From NCBI RefSeq assembly GCF_025370935.1, contig NC_133472.1, positions 25,825,233 to 25,889,232 of the forward strand: DNA of 64,000 nt. The letters run 5' to 3'. Shown here piece by piece: positions 21,932-35,100 of the stretch. Positions within the stretch are counted from its first letter, which is position 1, and every line of letters starts with the position of its first letter. The notes beneath the pieces were generated by a model, which saw nothing but the letters and a program-made list of their open reading frames with translations, did no database searches and had not been told where the DNA came from. Origin of the DNA: Choristoneura fumiferana (lineage: Eukaryota; Arthropoda; Insecta; Lepidoptera; Tortricidae). The position numbers and the translations under genes were made by a program.

Positions 21932-22220
21932 CAGGGTTTCCCAATCTTTTTCACTTGGAAGCGCACCTTACAGGTTGTCTCCTTATTCATAGATGCTCGC
22001 TAAGCTCAAATTAGTTAATAATATCACAATTCATAATGCCATCTGACACATAGCGTACTTGGTTGTTAGTTCCATCCAGCACCTTAATTTTTATTATGAA
22101 GGTTCAATATGTAACACTTATTGTATGTACAATATAAAGGTATTAACAAAGTGGAGAAAGAGAAAAAAGGGAATGTCTCACATATTCTTAGGGCAAAGAA
22201 ACGCAGTTTGAGAAACCCTG
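21932..22220. mobile_element. hAT-type MITE
   Basis: The ends are CAGGGTTTCCCAATCT and, inverted, CAGGGTTTCTCAAACT. The CAGGG terminus is typical of hAT elements. The eight bases on each side (TCCGAGCA and CCCTAGTA) agree at five positions, consistent with an old 8-base target duplication. Confidence 0.65.
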
Positions 22221-22507
22221 CCCTAGTAGATCATGCATAAAACAATTAATTGAATTACTTAATTATAATTATTATTAAAAAAAACTGCTTCCGATATGAC
22301 CTTTGTGGATTGACAATAATGTCTAACAATAATTTATTATTAATTTTAATTTCTTACGTGCGCTAAGCTAAATGTCCCTGTACTTGACACCTCTTCACAT
22401 AAACTACAATTCGCTCTTATTATAACAACTAATATTTAAACATAAAATCGACAGTAATGACGAATGTCGAGTAACTAACTAATCATTTCTTATCTAATCG
22501 TTTCGAT

Positions 22508-23927
22508 TAGACCGGGAGATGGTGACACAAAATATTAGGTCATTTGTACCAGTATGGCGGTTCTTCAGGGGTCTAATTACGGAATGACAAATAAGAAACT
22601 GATGGCCATAGCGCTGGTACCGGCGACTCAATCGCGTGGGCGTTAATCGAACGTGTCGGGTAAATAACGAGTGTCGAAAGATTTGTTCCACAAAAATGCT
22701 TGTATTTTCCGATAGTCGATAAAAAAGAAGTAGGCATTAGCGTAATGCCATACTTCTCCGGTGTGATTTACAGCCCGCCATACCGACGCGAATACATAAA
22801 AAAAACAATTCAACCATTTGTTCCAGGCTAATTTTTGCACAGCTAATCATCTACGAGTAGCCATTCACGAAATACACCATGCCATACTTTTCTAGCGGTT
22901 CCAAATGGCCGCCATACCGCCCCGCCGCACAGGAGTAGTTTTTTTTTTCGCATAACGATTTGTACCAGTATTGCATTTGCATTTTTGGAAAGTATTCGAT
23001 AAAATGTGACCGTTATTATATTTCCCATACTTCTGGGGGAAAAAGTGCTGCCATATTTGAAAAACTTATTCGACACGTTTTGAAAATACGACTGTAAAAT
23101 ACGTAAAATCATTTTTTACATCATCAAATCATTGTATTCTATTCGTTTGGACGAAATTCTACCTAAAAAAAAATACTGCAGATTGTAAGCAGGGGGCGGA
23201 CGACTGTCGGGCTTAAGCCAAGATGATAAAAAAAATTTTTTTTTGATGATTTGTGCTAATATGGCATTTGGATTTTCGGAAATTATATGATACAATGTGA
23301 CCCTTATTATATTTGCCATACTTCTAGTAGAAGGAAAAAGTGGCACCATACTTACGCCAAATCTTAGAATTTTGAAAAAATATTGTACACATTCGCCACC
23401 TCCTACAGGTATGGCATTATCAGACTTCTATTACGATCAAACAAAGAGCTGTTAAAAATAAATTTTGACTGGTACAAATCGTTTTGCAAAAAAAAAAATA
23501 CTCCTTTGCGGCGGTATGGGGGCCATTGGAAACCGTCGGAAAAGTATGGCAAGGTGATTTCCGTGATTGGCTACTCGACGATGATTAGCTTCGCAAAAAT
23601 TAGCCTGGTAGAAATGGTTGTTTTTTTTTTTATTAATGTATTCGCGTCGGTATGGCGGGCTGTAAGTCACACCTGAGAAGTATGGCATTACGCTACCGCC
23701 TACATCATATTTTTATCAACTATCGGAAAATACAAGCATTTTTGTGGAACAAGTCGTTCGACACTCGTTATTTATCCTACACGTTCGATTAACGCCCATG
23801 CGATTGGGCCGCCGGTACCAGCGCTATGACCATCATTTTCTTTTTTGTCATTCCGTAATTAGACCCCTGAAGAACCGCCATACTGGTACAAATGACGTAA
23901 TATTTTGTGTCACCATCTTCCGGTCTA
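22508..23927. mobile_element. Foldback element with 460 bp inverted arms
   Basis: The outer end TAGACCGGGAGATGG is mirrored by CCATCTTCCGGTCTA. Arms of about 460 bases (22508-22972 and 23468-23927) match in inverted orientation with scattered changes. Inside the loop, a segment near 22975-23060 is directly repeated with divergence near 23255-23360. No transposase frame is visible. Confidence 0.8.
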
Positions 23928-23959
23928 GATCTCTAAGAAACATTTGTTAACTGGCTAGA

Positions 23960-24007
23960 TTGATCTAACATTATTAAGAACCTTGGTTCTTAATAATGTT
24001 AGATCAA
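23960..24007. repeat. Perfect 48-base palindrome (23 + 2 + 23)
   Basis: The left arm starts TTGATCTAACATTATTAAGA and the right arm is its exact complement, separated by TT. It lies 32 bases beyond the foldback element. A transcript in either direction would form a long hairpin. Confidence 0.9.
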
Positions 24008-24040
24008 CAATTAGAATAAAAAAAAATTATAACATAAAAT

Positions 24041-24387
24041 TTAACCGACTACATAAAAAAACACGAAAAGAATTTTCTACCAATTCGAAGTCGGTGTCTC
24101 AGCACGAGTTAGCAGGAGTGGACCTATAGTCGTCTACCTCACCTCCATACTATACGAGTACATTGGGCTTCAATCACTCCCTGCTGGCTCGTGCTGTGGC
24201 AGCAATATCGAACTGGTAGAAAAATATTTTCATTCTCGTCACCTTTACGAAAGATTGCTTTTGCCGATGCAGAGACGTTCATTATTGAGGAGTCCTGGTG
24301 CTTTTCCACCCGTTCTATTCACCATATGCATTACGACGATCATAAATTGCTTCATTGATAATCTCCTTTTTTCGAAGTCGGTTAAAA
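24041..24387. repeat. Dispersed repeat ending in AACCGACTTC-type inverted ends
   Basis: It begins TTAACCGACT and ends GAAGTCGGTTAA, forming inverted termini. A fragment of the same terminus is at 37845-37876. Non-coding. Confidence 0.55.
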
Positions 24388-25389
24388 ATTCGCCCCGTGA
24401 TTGCGAGAGCGCCTCCACTATAAATATAAAACTTAAGGAAGGCATATCTTGAATATAGATAATTGATATGAAAATTAAGTTTTCTTTTTCATTAGGAACG
24501 TCACATATTCTTCAAACAAATTAAGTTTTTTACCTACGTTTCTTACGTCTTCAAGACAATCTGGGTTAGTAGAGGAACATTTAACCTAATCATCATTTAC
24601 TATTATCATTTCAGCTGTTATTTAATGCATTATTCGTTAAACTAAAATATTTCTCTCTAACATAAAAAAATACATCCAACAGGACAATCAGTTTTTCGTA
24701 AAATTGATCCATTTAGTTCATTCACGTAAGCATCGAAATTAAATTAAAATGAATACCATCGAATACAGATTCTTTCTTACGCTATACATATTTGTAACAC
24801 GATTCGCATGCACAATTATTACATAAAATGTAAATAGTTAATAATATACAATGTATCGATATCATAGCCAACATTTGCGCAAGAGGCGATTCAATCTGTG
24901 ATACTTACTTTTTAACGTCCTCCAAAAAATGTGAAAAAGGGATAAAAAAAAACATATTTATAAAGCAATCGATTGAAGTTTAGATTGCAGGGAGTGAATT
25001 TTCCTTTCTGAAACCAGACAGGATATATTTCTTATAATATATAATTACTAACGATTGAATTGTATCTTAAGCGGAGCCACCTGTATAGCTGGCGACTCAA
25101 TTTCGACACCAAAAATAACGCTACTGTATTCTGTGGACTGTAATAATAGTCCGAACACGACGAATTTCGTTCTTATAACAAAATGAGGCGACATTTTGGT
25201 CGCTATTTCTTAGAGTTACATGCCATAAGTTTGCCTCTATGTCCAGTTGTCCAGTGCAGGCGTCGCAAAAGACGATCGGCATGCGGCAAGCCTCGCGCCG
25301 TCCAAATTACTTCTTTAATGCTTGATAAAAACTTCAAGTCGGCCTGGCGTCCACTTAAATTTTCATTTGGATTCTGTAACTTCAGCGCT

Positions 25390-25406
25390 TCAGTAGGGAG
25401 AAATAC
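25390..25406 (-). CDS. Pde7: PDE7 candidate terminal exon
   Basis: Acceptor TTTTCTTACAG, then the phase-matched reading ISPY and TGA. The acceptor is strong but the coding part is tiny. A different frame through this exon stays open for about 65 codons but does not fit the donor phase. The rest would be 3' UTR. Confidence 0.45.
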
Positions 25407-28400
25407 CTGTAAGAAAATTTTATTAAACCACAAACAAAAAGCATTAAAAAAAATTAGCTTTCGAATTTTCGAATAGTTAAATAAAATGTAAAAGACAAGA
25501 GCGGCCCAGGTGTTACTTCACATATTATAAGGACTAAGTTTTTGAAGAAGCTAACAAAGCTGATTTAAAATAGTAGATTATTGTCGTGGCCTGCAAGTAG
25601 GCAATTGCTGCCTGAGTATGAGAATTAAACGGACGAGCTTGCGATTCCTTTTAACTAATACGAAGCCAGTAATTGCTATTCTAGCCGAGACTAATATAAA
25701 GCTTTTCTCAAAAATAGTGAAGCAAAAAAACTAAATTAGAATAGACAATAATAAATTATTGTCGAGCTAGCGCGCCTGAAATCTTTTTAACTTTTTAATT
25801 GCTCGCTGACCATAAACTATGCACTTAGCCTTCTGATATGTAAGGAATAATGTAGAATTTTACGGACATTTTTGAGAAAATAACATTAGAATACCTGTCA
25901 TAACCTCAACGGGGAGCGAGCTCCGCCGCGGCAGATGCGGAAGCGTCCGCTCGTGTAGGCTATAGGAGGGCTTGGCGAGCCACTGGTGGCAGGCGAGTCC
26001 AGTGCTGGCTTTTCGTCGGCTGGCGCCGTTGACGCTGTGCCGCGGCGCGCCCAGTGTCGCTAGCCCGCGAAGCTCCGACGCCGCAACCGGCGCGGGCGCC
26101 GAACCGCGTCGCCGTTCGCAGTACTCCTTCACAGACAGCGTCCGCCGCAAGAACTCGGGGATCGTTGTCACTTCGCGCATCTTTTTCTCTTTGGGTGCTA
26201 AAAATTTAATAGTATAGTTTATTCACCAAGGGGAGTAAAGGCATAGATTACTAATCGAGTGTGGATTAAGACCCGACACGAAGCGGAATGCTGTAAACTA
26301 TACGAGTTTAGTAATCTGTATTTAACCTCGAGTGATATTAATATAAGTACACTGCATTCAATTTAACTAAAAATTTCACCAAAAAATACAATATTTTAGG
26401 CACTATCAACCAGCAGTAACATTTTTTTCTTATTATTAGTGCGTCTAACAGTTTTAGCGACAAAAGAAGTTACAGATATATAAGATGCCTCAATTCCAGG
26501 TTCCAACTTATGCGCGTGCCAAAGCAAGAAATTGTTATTTTTATCGCACTGCCACATTATTTACAGGCAATTAAGATATAAATTGCAGCTTATTCAAACT
26601 AAAGTGAGTCGGTTAATCTATGTTCTGTCGGCTATTATCTGTCACAGACACAGATTGCTGTTGGCAAGCCTTTGCATTGGTACTAATAATATAAAAACCG
26701 GCCAAGAGCGTGTCGGACACGCCCAAAATAGGGTTCCGTAGCCATTACGAAAAAGTTAATTAATATTTTTAATCTAAAGATTTCGTTTTTTGTACGGAAT
26801 ATTCCAAGTATTGTATATTTTATACCTTAGGCTGCTATTTACTCTAAAACTACTAATAATTCTCAAGAAAACTTAACCGTTATAGTTTTCCTTGTAAGTT
26901 TGACACACTTACTACCATCCTGAATTTTTTCAAAATTTTCCACCCACCGGTTTAGATTTTAGAGGGGGTAGGGCGCTCAATTTTAATGAAAGTTTGCACT
27001 TGAAAGTTGAATATTTTGCAAACAAATCACTGAATCGAAAAATCGTTTTAGCAACCCCCCAATGGTTTTAAAAGACCTATCCAACACATTAGACGGTTAG
27101 TCGAGAAAAAAAAATCATCTCCACTTTACGTCTATGGGAGGAAGCCTAAAAAATGTTTTTATTTTTTTTTATTTTACCACTGTCGGCGTGACTGATATGT
27201 ATATTCATGCCAAATTACAGCTTTCTAGTACTAACGGTCTCTGAGCTAAGGCGCGGACGGACAGACACACAGACATGGCGAAACTATAAGGGTCCCTAGT
27301 TGTCTACGAAACCCTCATAAAGTTAAAGTTTCAGAATGGTTTTTTAAGTAAAATAAATAAAAGTTATTCATGAGAAAACTGTTAACTACGAAAAATAAAT
27401 GTTAAAATTGCTATAATGGCTTCAAATAGTATGTAGGTACATCATTCTTTATACGTCCTTGTCGACTAAACGCAGCTTAACATAATATGAAAGAGCTGTA
27501 ATTTGCATCGAGGCATGTTCTCAGTGGCACGTTCTTACCGTTCTTAGCGTTCTTGGTTTTAAAATACCTATCCAACGATACCCCACACTACAAGATTAGA
27601 TGAGAAAAAAAAATCACCCCACTTTACGTCTATGGGAGGTACTCTAAAAAAAAGTTTATTTTGAATTATTTATTTTACTTTTTGTCGGCATAGTTTACAG
27701 ATATATTCGTGCAATGCGTGCGTTACAGCTTTCTAGCATTGATAGTCCCTGAGCAAAGCCGCGGACGGGCATACAGACAGACAGACAGACAGACATGGCG
27801 AAACTATTAGGGTTCCGTTATTGCCATTTTGGCTACGGAACCGTAAAAAAGAAATAAAACAATAATAAAAACTTTGTGAGTATCGAAAATACAAACTGAA
27901 ATATAGATTGCACAGAAAAACCAGAAAAATAAGACCAGCGCTGGGAATCGAACCCAGGTCCTCAGCATTCCGTGCCGCATGCTATACCGCTACACCACCA
28001 CACCACTGGACAGTCTGTATTTTCGATATGGGTTTTACGGGATGACTGTAAAAGTAACAAAATTTGGAGTTGAAATAAAAAAATAAAAAAATACTCCAAA
28101 AACCAATCTTAGTTTGTGAGTATCGACGAGCGTGCGTTTGGTTATTGTATGAAATTTGGTATGTACAAAATTTCAACTACTAGGGAGAGACAATGAAATT
28201 CACGTTGTAATTTTTGGGAATTCCACGGAATATTTTGTGAAACCCGTGGATTGCAATTAATCTACTAGACCTAATTTACGCGTAAAGGCTAGTAACACAG
28301 TAGTATACTCACCGTAGGAGATGATGTCTGTGGGCATGGACTTGCGGCGCGCAGCGAGCTGCGCGGAGGCGCGCGCGCCGAGCGGCACGGCCGACAGGTT

Positions 28401-31400
28401 GTCGCGCAGCTGGCTGCCCAGCGAATCGCGCCGCCCGCCCCCCGCACTACGTATCGATGGATCCAAATTCTCTTTCTCAATACTCCGTGAACATTCGGTT
28501 ATGTCTAAGTTATTATTTTCAGAAGCGTCATCGGTATCAGTCTTATCGGTATCATATTTTTTGAACATATTGCTAAATCTGCCGTCCTTTCTTATAGTGT
28601 CGAAGGTCGGGCCGATCTCAGTCTTGGTGTGTCGGCACGGGTAGATGGCGTCCTCGTTGCTGGTGTGCATCGGGCGCGCGGCCAGTGCGTGCGCGCGCGC
28701 CGCCGTCTCCAGCGGGGGGAACGTCTGCTGCCGGATCAGCTTGCAGGTGCCGCCATCTTTTAATACCGTGTTCAAGCGCGTCGCTTGCATAGGAGTAGTG
28801 ATGGAAGCTATCGACGAATCGGGCAGCAACTTTTCCGTACTCAGTTGCTTTTCTGAGGATTTGCCGTGCTCGCAGTGCCCACGAACGCTTAATTGTGAGT
28901 GCAGGGAATGTTCGCTGCTCAATGGGCTGCTGTTGCCGCAGAAGCGGGGTTCGGCAACGGAGGGTGTTCGTGTTCTGTCTCTGTTCTTATATTTAGAGTC
29001 TTGGAACACGTTGAGCGGGACAGAGAAGCGGCGCAGGTGTTCCTTCAAGCCGCCGCCGGGGCGCGCGGGGTTGAGCGAGCTGCGGCGCAGCGGCAGCAGC
29101 AGTTCCGAGCTGTCCGACACGTTGGTGTCCAGGTCGTCGTCGACCATGTCGGCGTCCGAGATCTCGGTCTGCGTCTCCTCCGCCATCTCCTGCGCCACCA
29201 GCATGTCCCACTTGTTTTGATTGAATAGTAAATTACTTATCATTTGGTTCGACAGATCGTTTTGTAAAAACCTGTGCCATTCCGATATGAGAGGCGTTAC
29301 TACGAACTTGAAAAACCCTGTAAAGAAAACATGTACCTATTATTAATCTAGTGATCAACTGAAGCAGACAATTTTTTTGCCTTAAGGTGATTTTTCAGTG
29401 ACGCTTACGCCAGCGCGGTTGGTAAGCGTCACGGGCTACGAGCTTTGCGTCTCTTATCGTTACATAGCTTAGCGTTCGGTCCGCTTGATCGTTTACATAG
29501 TTTTACGGGACGCTCTTACCGCGTCACTGTAAAACCACCCTTATACTATTTGTAAAGTACCTCTGTTTATCAGGGGGAGACCTTGCTTAGCAATGGGCCA
29601 GATTAGGCTAACCATATGAATGGTAATATTTTATAAAGTAACCTGTTTGTATCTTCGGTATGGATGTGGTATGGCGGTCGCAGAGGGCAGTGACAGGTAG
29701 ATTCAGCTTCCGTTCATAGTCTCCTTGGCGGAAGAATTCTTCGCACACCTTCAGGCTCCATTTCCGGCTGATTTCCCAGGGGCGGCAGGGATTGGATATG
29801 TCTGCGCATTTCAGAGCAATCTGTAGGACTAGGTGGCGATGCTCCTTCTTCGACATGTCGAGGGTATTTGTATCTAAATAGCCCTGCAAAAAAATTCATA
29901 CATAATTATATAAGACCTCTTGATGGCTTAATCTTGAGTATTTATTTTAAGCAGACGTGGTTAAGATGTCCAATATATTTTGAGCCACATTACGTTCAAC
30001 TTACAAATGTTATTGTGTATAATTTAAAAGTGGTGTTTAAGTCATGAGTTTTGGTCACATATCTAATTTTTGCCGACGAAAACAAAAGACTTCGAAAATA
30101 AAAATTGGTCAAGTGCGAGTCGGACTCGTACATGAAGGGTTCCGTAACCAGTTCAGTAAAAGTTTTTCTTAAAATTCTTCTAATATGTTTTTTTTTTGCT
30201 GACTGTAATTTATGCCCCTGTTTACCAAAGTACTCGTCAAGACGACAAACATAGTTACTCTGAAAATAAATAAAATGCTTGTAATAAGTTTTTGTTAAAA
30301 ATTTCATTTTTAATACAAGCTTTTTTGCCGAATGTACTTTTTGTTGACTGTACTTGCATTGTCGTCTATCCTACATATCTGTACCAAACTTCAAGTCTGT
30401 ACTATTAACTATTGAGGAGTTCCCTCCTGCAGAGACGATCCTGGCAGGACCACCAAGATGTCACTACCAGATTACTGTATTTTCGCCAAATTTACATAAG
30501 TATGTCAAATTGCCAGTGCTGGTTTTCAACCAGCGATATGCTGAGCCGGGACCTTTTTATAGCGGCAACACTTCTTATTGTTATATTTACTAACTATGTG
30601 TCATTGCTTTATAAATAAATTATTCTTGGTTCTGCAATTTAAATTTCAAGTCAACCGGACCACTGGAAATGGGTCAAATTTAGCTTCCAAGATTTGACCC
30701 AAACAAACAATAAATAAATTAAATAAATAAACAGACAGGGCAAGCTAAAGAAAAGCTTCTAAAAATATCGCCGAATTGTAAGCACATGTGCAAGTATTTC
30801 GGAAAAAAAAACAATTTTAATTCTCATCCTCTTTGGTGCTGACTGTTTGCTTCTGAAACCACTGCCCAAAAAAAAAGCTGTCAGCGCGGTTCATTCGCGG
30901 GAAATTCGGCGGACTTCGTATGTTGTGTAATTAAATAATAAGAAGCTCGACTAGTGTGAATAAATTTTAAACTGAACCTTGTAAATAGCGTTAAATACTT
31001 AGTACGGTTTTTTCCCTTGTTCCCCGCCCGTACATAACCAACTTCCATTACCAGCACTGGGAGAGGGACTTTTTTCCTTGTATAAAACCAACTTCAGAGG
31101 AAAAATAATTCATACTACAATACCCGGTTTTGGAGTTGGATCCTTTAAGGCCTTGTACAGAACTATACTTTTTCACTGAAGCTTATTTTGACAATCGCGG
31201 TTTTTCCCAAGTTTAATCGACCCAGAAACATAGGTAGGTTTAGGTTATGTTAAGTTTGCATCGGCCCGAAGGGCCAAAACTACACAAAAGCAGGAGCTCC
31301 GCGCAAGCGGAGCTCCGTCGACATTGTTTCTGTGTCGATTAATATTGGGAAAAACCGCAATTGTGAAAATAAGCTTCAGTAATATGCTTTTTTACTGAAG

Positions 31401-32074
31401 CTTGTTCTGTACAAGGCATTAAAGAATTCTACTCTAAAACCGGGTATTGTACTATGAATTATTTTTCCTCGTACATTACCGGCCATGACGTTGGTTTTGT
31501 ACAAGGAAAAAAAATCCTACTCCAAGACCCGGTTTTGGAGTAGGAATTATTTGTCCTCTCCCAGTGCTGGTCATGGAAGTTGGTTATGTACGGGGAACAA
31601 GGAGATTTGTTTTGTGTCAAAAGGAATAGGTATACATAGTGATTAATACGGTGTATATTTGGCGGGCGATTTATCAAAGTTGGCTTCATTAAGGTTTGTG
31701 GTTCATAAATTGCTTTATTAATTTTGCACAAAAACTAATAAACCACAAAATCAGACAGTCACTAGATTATATTATCGAAGCTTTTATAAAACATCATTAA
31801 AATCGCAACCTTAAAGGTAAACATTCAAACGACATAGCTATCCGTTGCTAGGCGACTCGGTCGCCTTAGCAACGGCTAATAACGCCTAGCAACCTAAAAA
31901 CGCTGAAAAAAAAACACGTTTCTTGTATGACGACCCCCTTTAATTTGTAATTTTGTTTTATTTTTAGTATTTGTTGTTATAGCGGCCACAGTAATACATA
32001 ATCTGTGAAAATTTCAAGTGTCTAACTTTTACGGATTCAGAGATAGAGCCCTGTGACAGACGGACGGACGGACG

Positions 32075-32110
<36 letters not shown>

Positions 32111-35100
32111 GCGGAGTCTCCCGTTGGCACCCTTTGGGTACGGAACCCTAAAAAACGGTACACAAATCCGTTATAATTGACCCGTTTCAAGTTACATACA
32201 ATGCCAATATTAAGTCGAAAGTACGATATTCATTTCGGTACCATTTATTGTTATATTACTTATAAGGAAAAATAAACTGCATAATCGTTTTAGGAAAATG
32301 ACGGCCAAGTCTAGACAAACATTAGAATTCTAAATGTATGCAAACACGTTCATAATTTATGTTATTGAGTCAACATAATGTTAACTGCTTGCTTGCATCA
32401 GTTGGAGACTATTGACGGGTACCACACCAGACTTGTCTGAGCACTATCAGTCGATCAGCCTGCATCTATCTTGATTTGGCCGCCAGAGACTAGACTGCGA
32501 TACGACCTTTTTGAACTAATTGTAACACAAATGCTATAATAGTTTTCATCACACTTGCTCGTAAACAGTGTCGTAACATGCAGGCTACCTTGGTTGCAAC
32601 CCCTCAAATAAAACCTTCGACCTTAATGTGCTTGTCATGAAACCCGTGGTCGGTAAATGAGTCATTGCGCGTACAAATTTTCTTGTCATGAAGCCCAAGG
32701 TCGGTAAATGAGTAAATGTCCGTACTGATGGTGCTGCGCGCGCTGCTAGGCATGGCACAGCAGCAGAACCACATGCACACGCGGCTCAGGCACATGCCGA
32801 GGTAGGGCGACCAATATTTGGAACAATTATATTTTTTCTTTTAGAAATAAAAAAAATTACTCGCAAATGTGATGAAAAACATTGTATGTCGCACGGGCGG
32901 TACTAGAATTACGAACATCGACTCATTAAAGCCCTCAGTCTTCGACTTCGGGCTTCTAATAGACTCTAGTTCGTAATTCCTTATTTACCGCCCTTAAGAC
33001 ACAATGTACTATTTCACCTATGATGAGTTCTGTGAGGTTTCGCGTTTGACAGTTTTAGAGATGTACCATTTATCGAGTGAACAATCGATTTTTCTAAGAG
33101 TTTTTAGCGCCTATTTTTGGAGAAGTTGCATTAAGTATATTTAAAAAAATAATATTTTTCCAGTTTTCCTCTCACAGGCCACCGTATTCTCGTTCTCGCT
33201 CGAAATAATCCCTCAAACGAATAACAAACTCCCGACTCTAGGAGTTCAAAACAGTATTTTTAGCCCGTTTCGGCTTTTTGCCAAAAAATAAAAACAAACT
33301 TAACGAGAAACCGTAACCAAAGTCAACAACAATAATAACTAAAATGAACAATGACAAAATACAATGCAAAGAAAATGCAATGGAATCTCAACTCGTCTAC
33401 AAGGCAGACGCACTCGTACTGACAGTGATACTGACAAGTACTGGCCACCAGAGGCACAAGATGGCTGCGGCCGCGTTTCAAATAGCCGCGTTTACAAAAT
33501 CTTGCAAGTTTTCGAACACTGTTATCGAATAATGAACCGCGGCAATTGCCGATAGTGTTGTGTCACGTCAGTACTCTGTTCCGTAAAAAATCCATCGTAT
33601 TCGGAAGCAACACAGTTGCGGCAGAACAGAGACGAAGCTTGATTTGCATACTTTGCTTTTAGTATGCATAGTAGTGCAGTACCTACACAAGACTTTAATG
33701 ATCATACATATCAGGTCAATAAATCTACTTTTGTTGTTGGCTTATTTTTCCACAATAAAATGAAATGAAAAGTTACTAGCTGGACTTCTTACACTATTTA
33801 ATGAAAAAAATTGAGAAGAATGATACAGAAGAAGAAAATGTCTTATACAAACGCGTTCTTTGAAACTTGAATAGTGTAATAATTAGCGCTATAAATTTTG
33901 GATATCTTCGTAAATAGAGATAAAAGTGATTTTCAGTCTTATATTAGATAGGTAAAAGATTTTTCAAAATAAAGTGTTAGAACGATGCTGAATAACACGC
34001 GATCAGCTAAACAAATAAATCAATTACACGGAGCAGGGAGCGTAATCGGTTCAAGTCAAGGCACACTGGCACAGTATAGAAATTCCCTGCGTTAGATTAT
34101 TACCATTTCTGTTCTGTTGAGAATTGGCATTGTTCACTTTTTTTTAAAATTCCTTTTTATCTTACTTTCTTAAAATAAGTATAGATAATTTCAAGATACA
34201 AATTTGAATATCTGCATAAAATGGTATAGTTAAACTCAAATATTTTTGAAAATATCAGATACGACGTCTCATAAATTACACATGGCGGCTGAAAACAAGT
34301 GACAGGCCAAGTAATAGTAGATTATTGTCGTGGCCTGGAAGTAGGCAATTGCTGGCTGAGTATGAGAATTAAACGGACGAACTGGCAGGTCCGTAACTAA
34401 TACGAAGCTAGTAATTGCTATTCCAGCCAAGACTAATATAAAGCTTTTTTCAAAAATGGTGAAAAAAAACTAAATTAAAATAAACATTTTCTCAATAAGA
34501 TATATTATCACATTTTATTTTATTCCAATAAAATTCTTCATGCTTTCCCGCCTTTTTTTCATTAAAAAACAGTTGGTGTATTTTTCAACCGAAAACACTA
34601 CAAGCTGTATCAGATCCAATAAAATAAGTCTGGAGTTTCTACAAAATTTCTGATAGCAGCCACTTGAATTGGCTGTATACGACTTGTGCCAACATTTCCA
34701 TGGCCGTTTTTACTTTTAAGAAGTTTGAGACTCGACAATAATTTATTATTCGAGCTAGCGCGCCTGATATCTGTGTAACTTTTTAATTTCTCGTTGACCA
34801 TAAACTATGCACTTAGCCTTCTGATATGTAAGGAATAATTTGGACTTTACGGACATTTTTGAGAAAAATAGTATTTAAAAAAAACGAGCTAGGAGTTGTC
34901 AATATCAATAGATGCTAACTGTCCGTTTCACATTCAATCGGATAGTTTCTTGAGAAAGAGTAGAGATAAACAGAAAGGTTAGTCTGAAAAGAATCATATT
35001 ATGCCTATTGAATAACCACCTCTGCGAATTGTATACAAACTATGATACCATTTTATTTTAACTCATGTAGGGGGTATTTCAATAATAATAATAAAATCAT

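Larger units (their letters stand above)
14020..25389. other. Convergent 3'-to-3' intergenic region
   Basis: No open frame longer than about 100 codons looks real here. SPG7 ends on the left and PDE7 on the right, so part could be 3' UTR of either gene. The first 8 kb (to about 21.9 kb) has fewer recognisable repeats than the rest of the window. The MITEs, foldback element and palindrome found here are listed separately. Confidence 0.55.

Noticed and set aside
25203..25406. A 65-codon C-terminal PDE7 extension in another frame
   Set aside because: The frame does not match the exon 9 donor phase; the in-phase reading stops after four residues.
27930..28010. A functional tRNA gene on the minus strand
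   Set aside because: The boxes are good, but the arms do not pair as a complete tRNA and a SINE-type 3' body follows.
28645..29228. Plus-strand frames of 191 and 109 codons opposite PDE7 exon 8
   Set aside because: They are antisense shadows of a GC-rich coding exon; the minus-strand frame continues the PDE7 domain in phase.
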